Positions 41,068-41,186 of a stretch of 41,186 nt of DNA are shown in pieces. Each line of letters begins with the position of its first letter. Position 1 is the stretch's first letter. Made by a program: the position numbers and the translations under genes. The notes below the pieces were generated by a model, which worked only from the letters and a program-made list of their open reading frames with translations, made no database searches and was not told the DNA's origin. This DNA comes from Salinivenus sp. Lineage in GTDB: Bacteria > Bacteroidota > Rhodothermia > Rhodothermales > Salinibacteraceae. The DNA lies in contig JAHENZ010000005.1 of NCBI GenBank assembly GCA_018609755.1, forward strand, positions 1-41,186. The letters are read 5' to 3'.

Positions 41068-41186
41068 ATGAGTGACGAGTCCAACAACAACCAGACCGAG
41101 CACACCCTCCACCCGCTCAAGAAAATCGAAATCATCGTCCGCGGCGAGAAAGAGCCGTTCGTCCGCGATCTGCTCGACGAGTCGAA
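41068..41186 (+). CDS. P-II-like protein, N-terminus (runs off the right edge)
   Basis: ATG 41068 starts MSDESNNNQTEHTLHPLKKI, then EIIVRGEKEPFVRDLLDES, and the frame is still open at the window end. LKKIEIIVRGE.. followed by a helix is the opening beta-alpha unit of the P-II/GlnB-like fold. P-II-like proteins encoded next to bicarbonate transporters (SbtB with SbtA; CPII in carboxysome loci; some DAB operons) sense adenine nucleotides and/or bicarbonate (family knowledge). Here it probably regulates DabAB. The T-loop and later domains are outside the window, so the assignment rests on about 25 residues plus context. Confidence 0.65.
   Translation, partial: MSDESNNNQTEHTLHPLKKIEIIVRGEKEPFVRDLLDES

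Overview
The window is GC-rich, gene-dense bacterial chromosome. The proteins lean acidic and Asp/Glu-rich, and many starts lack a clear Shine-Dalgarno. The gene set (menaquinone-type UbiE, SucC, threonine synthase, Mla-type lipid ABC system, LptF/G, RND efflux, Aat, many lipoproteins) fits a Gram-negative aerobic heterotroph. My best guess, by inference only, is the Rhodothermota (Salinibacter/Longibacter-like halophiles). No phage, plasmid, CRISPR or RNA genes were recognised.

Layout. Positions 1-2.3 kb hold a gene tail, a 59-aa membrane protein and an AidB-like acyl-CoA dehydrogenase. 2.3-3.2 kb is a gene-poor patch with two tandem TA-flanked MITE-like elements and a small lipoprotein ORF that ends exactly at one of them. 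3.2-9.9 kb holds a methyltransferase, a four-gene Mla/MCE lipid-transport operon (STAS-permease, ATPase, MCE protein, auxiliary lipoprotein), an EEP-family hydrolase, a Pmp3-type peptide and a membrane protein. 10.4-16.6 kb (plus strand) holds a secreted Met/Lys-rich protein with a strong terminator, a sorbosone-dehydrogenase-like lipoprotein, threonine synthase, adenine deaminase and a glycine-zipper protein. 16.7-22.4 kb (minus strand) holds aat, a DUF1460 lipoprotein, pfkA, ubiE, prmA and ppx/gppA. 22.6-24.1 kb holds a biotin carrier protein and an SDR.

24.2-32.1 kb is a tripartite efflux locus: a TetR regulator with a near-perfect operator palindrome, a TolC-like protein, a lipoprotein adaptor and a 1311-aa RND pump. 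The pump carries roughly 185 extra residues with about six added membrane segments. 32.1-32.6 kb is intergenic and holds a word-repeat hairpin and a MITE-like element whose TTA target duplication is the sucC stop codon. sucC, lptF/G and an EF-hand protein follow.

36.3-41.2 kb is a dissolved-inorganic-carbon uptake locus: DUF2294/YbcI-like protein, DabB, DabA (Cys-x-Asp, His and Cys metal-site residues all visible) and the start of a P-II-like protein. A strong intrinsic terminator sits in the dabB leader and a third MITE-like element lies between dabA and the P-II gene.

Two themes run through the window. Intergenic spacers carry degenerate short-word repeats (GAATTCGGAATG type, CGTATTTCGTATTGCG type, ATGGACGC type). 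Small non-coding inverted-repeat elements sit at gene ends, in two cases at or within a few bases of a stop codon.
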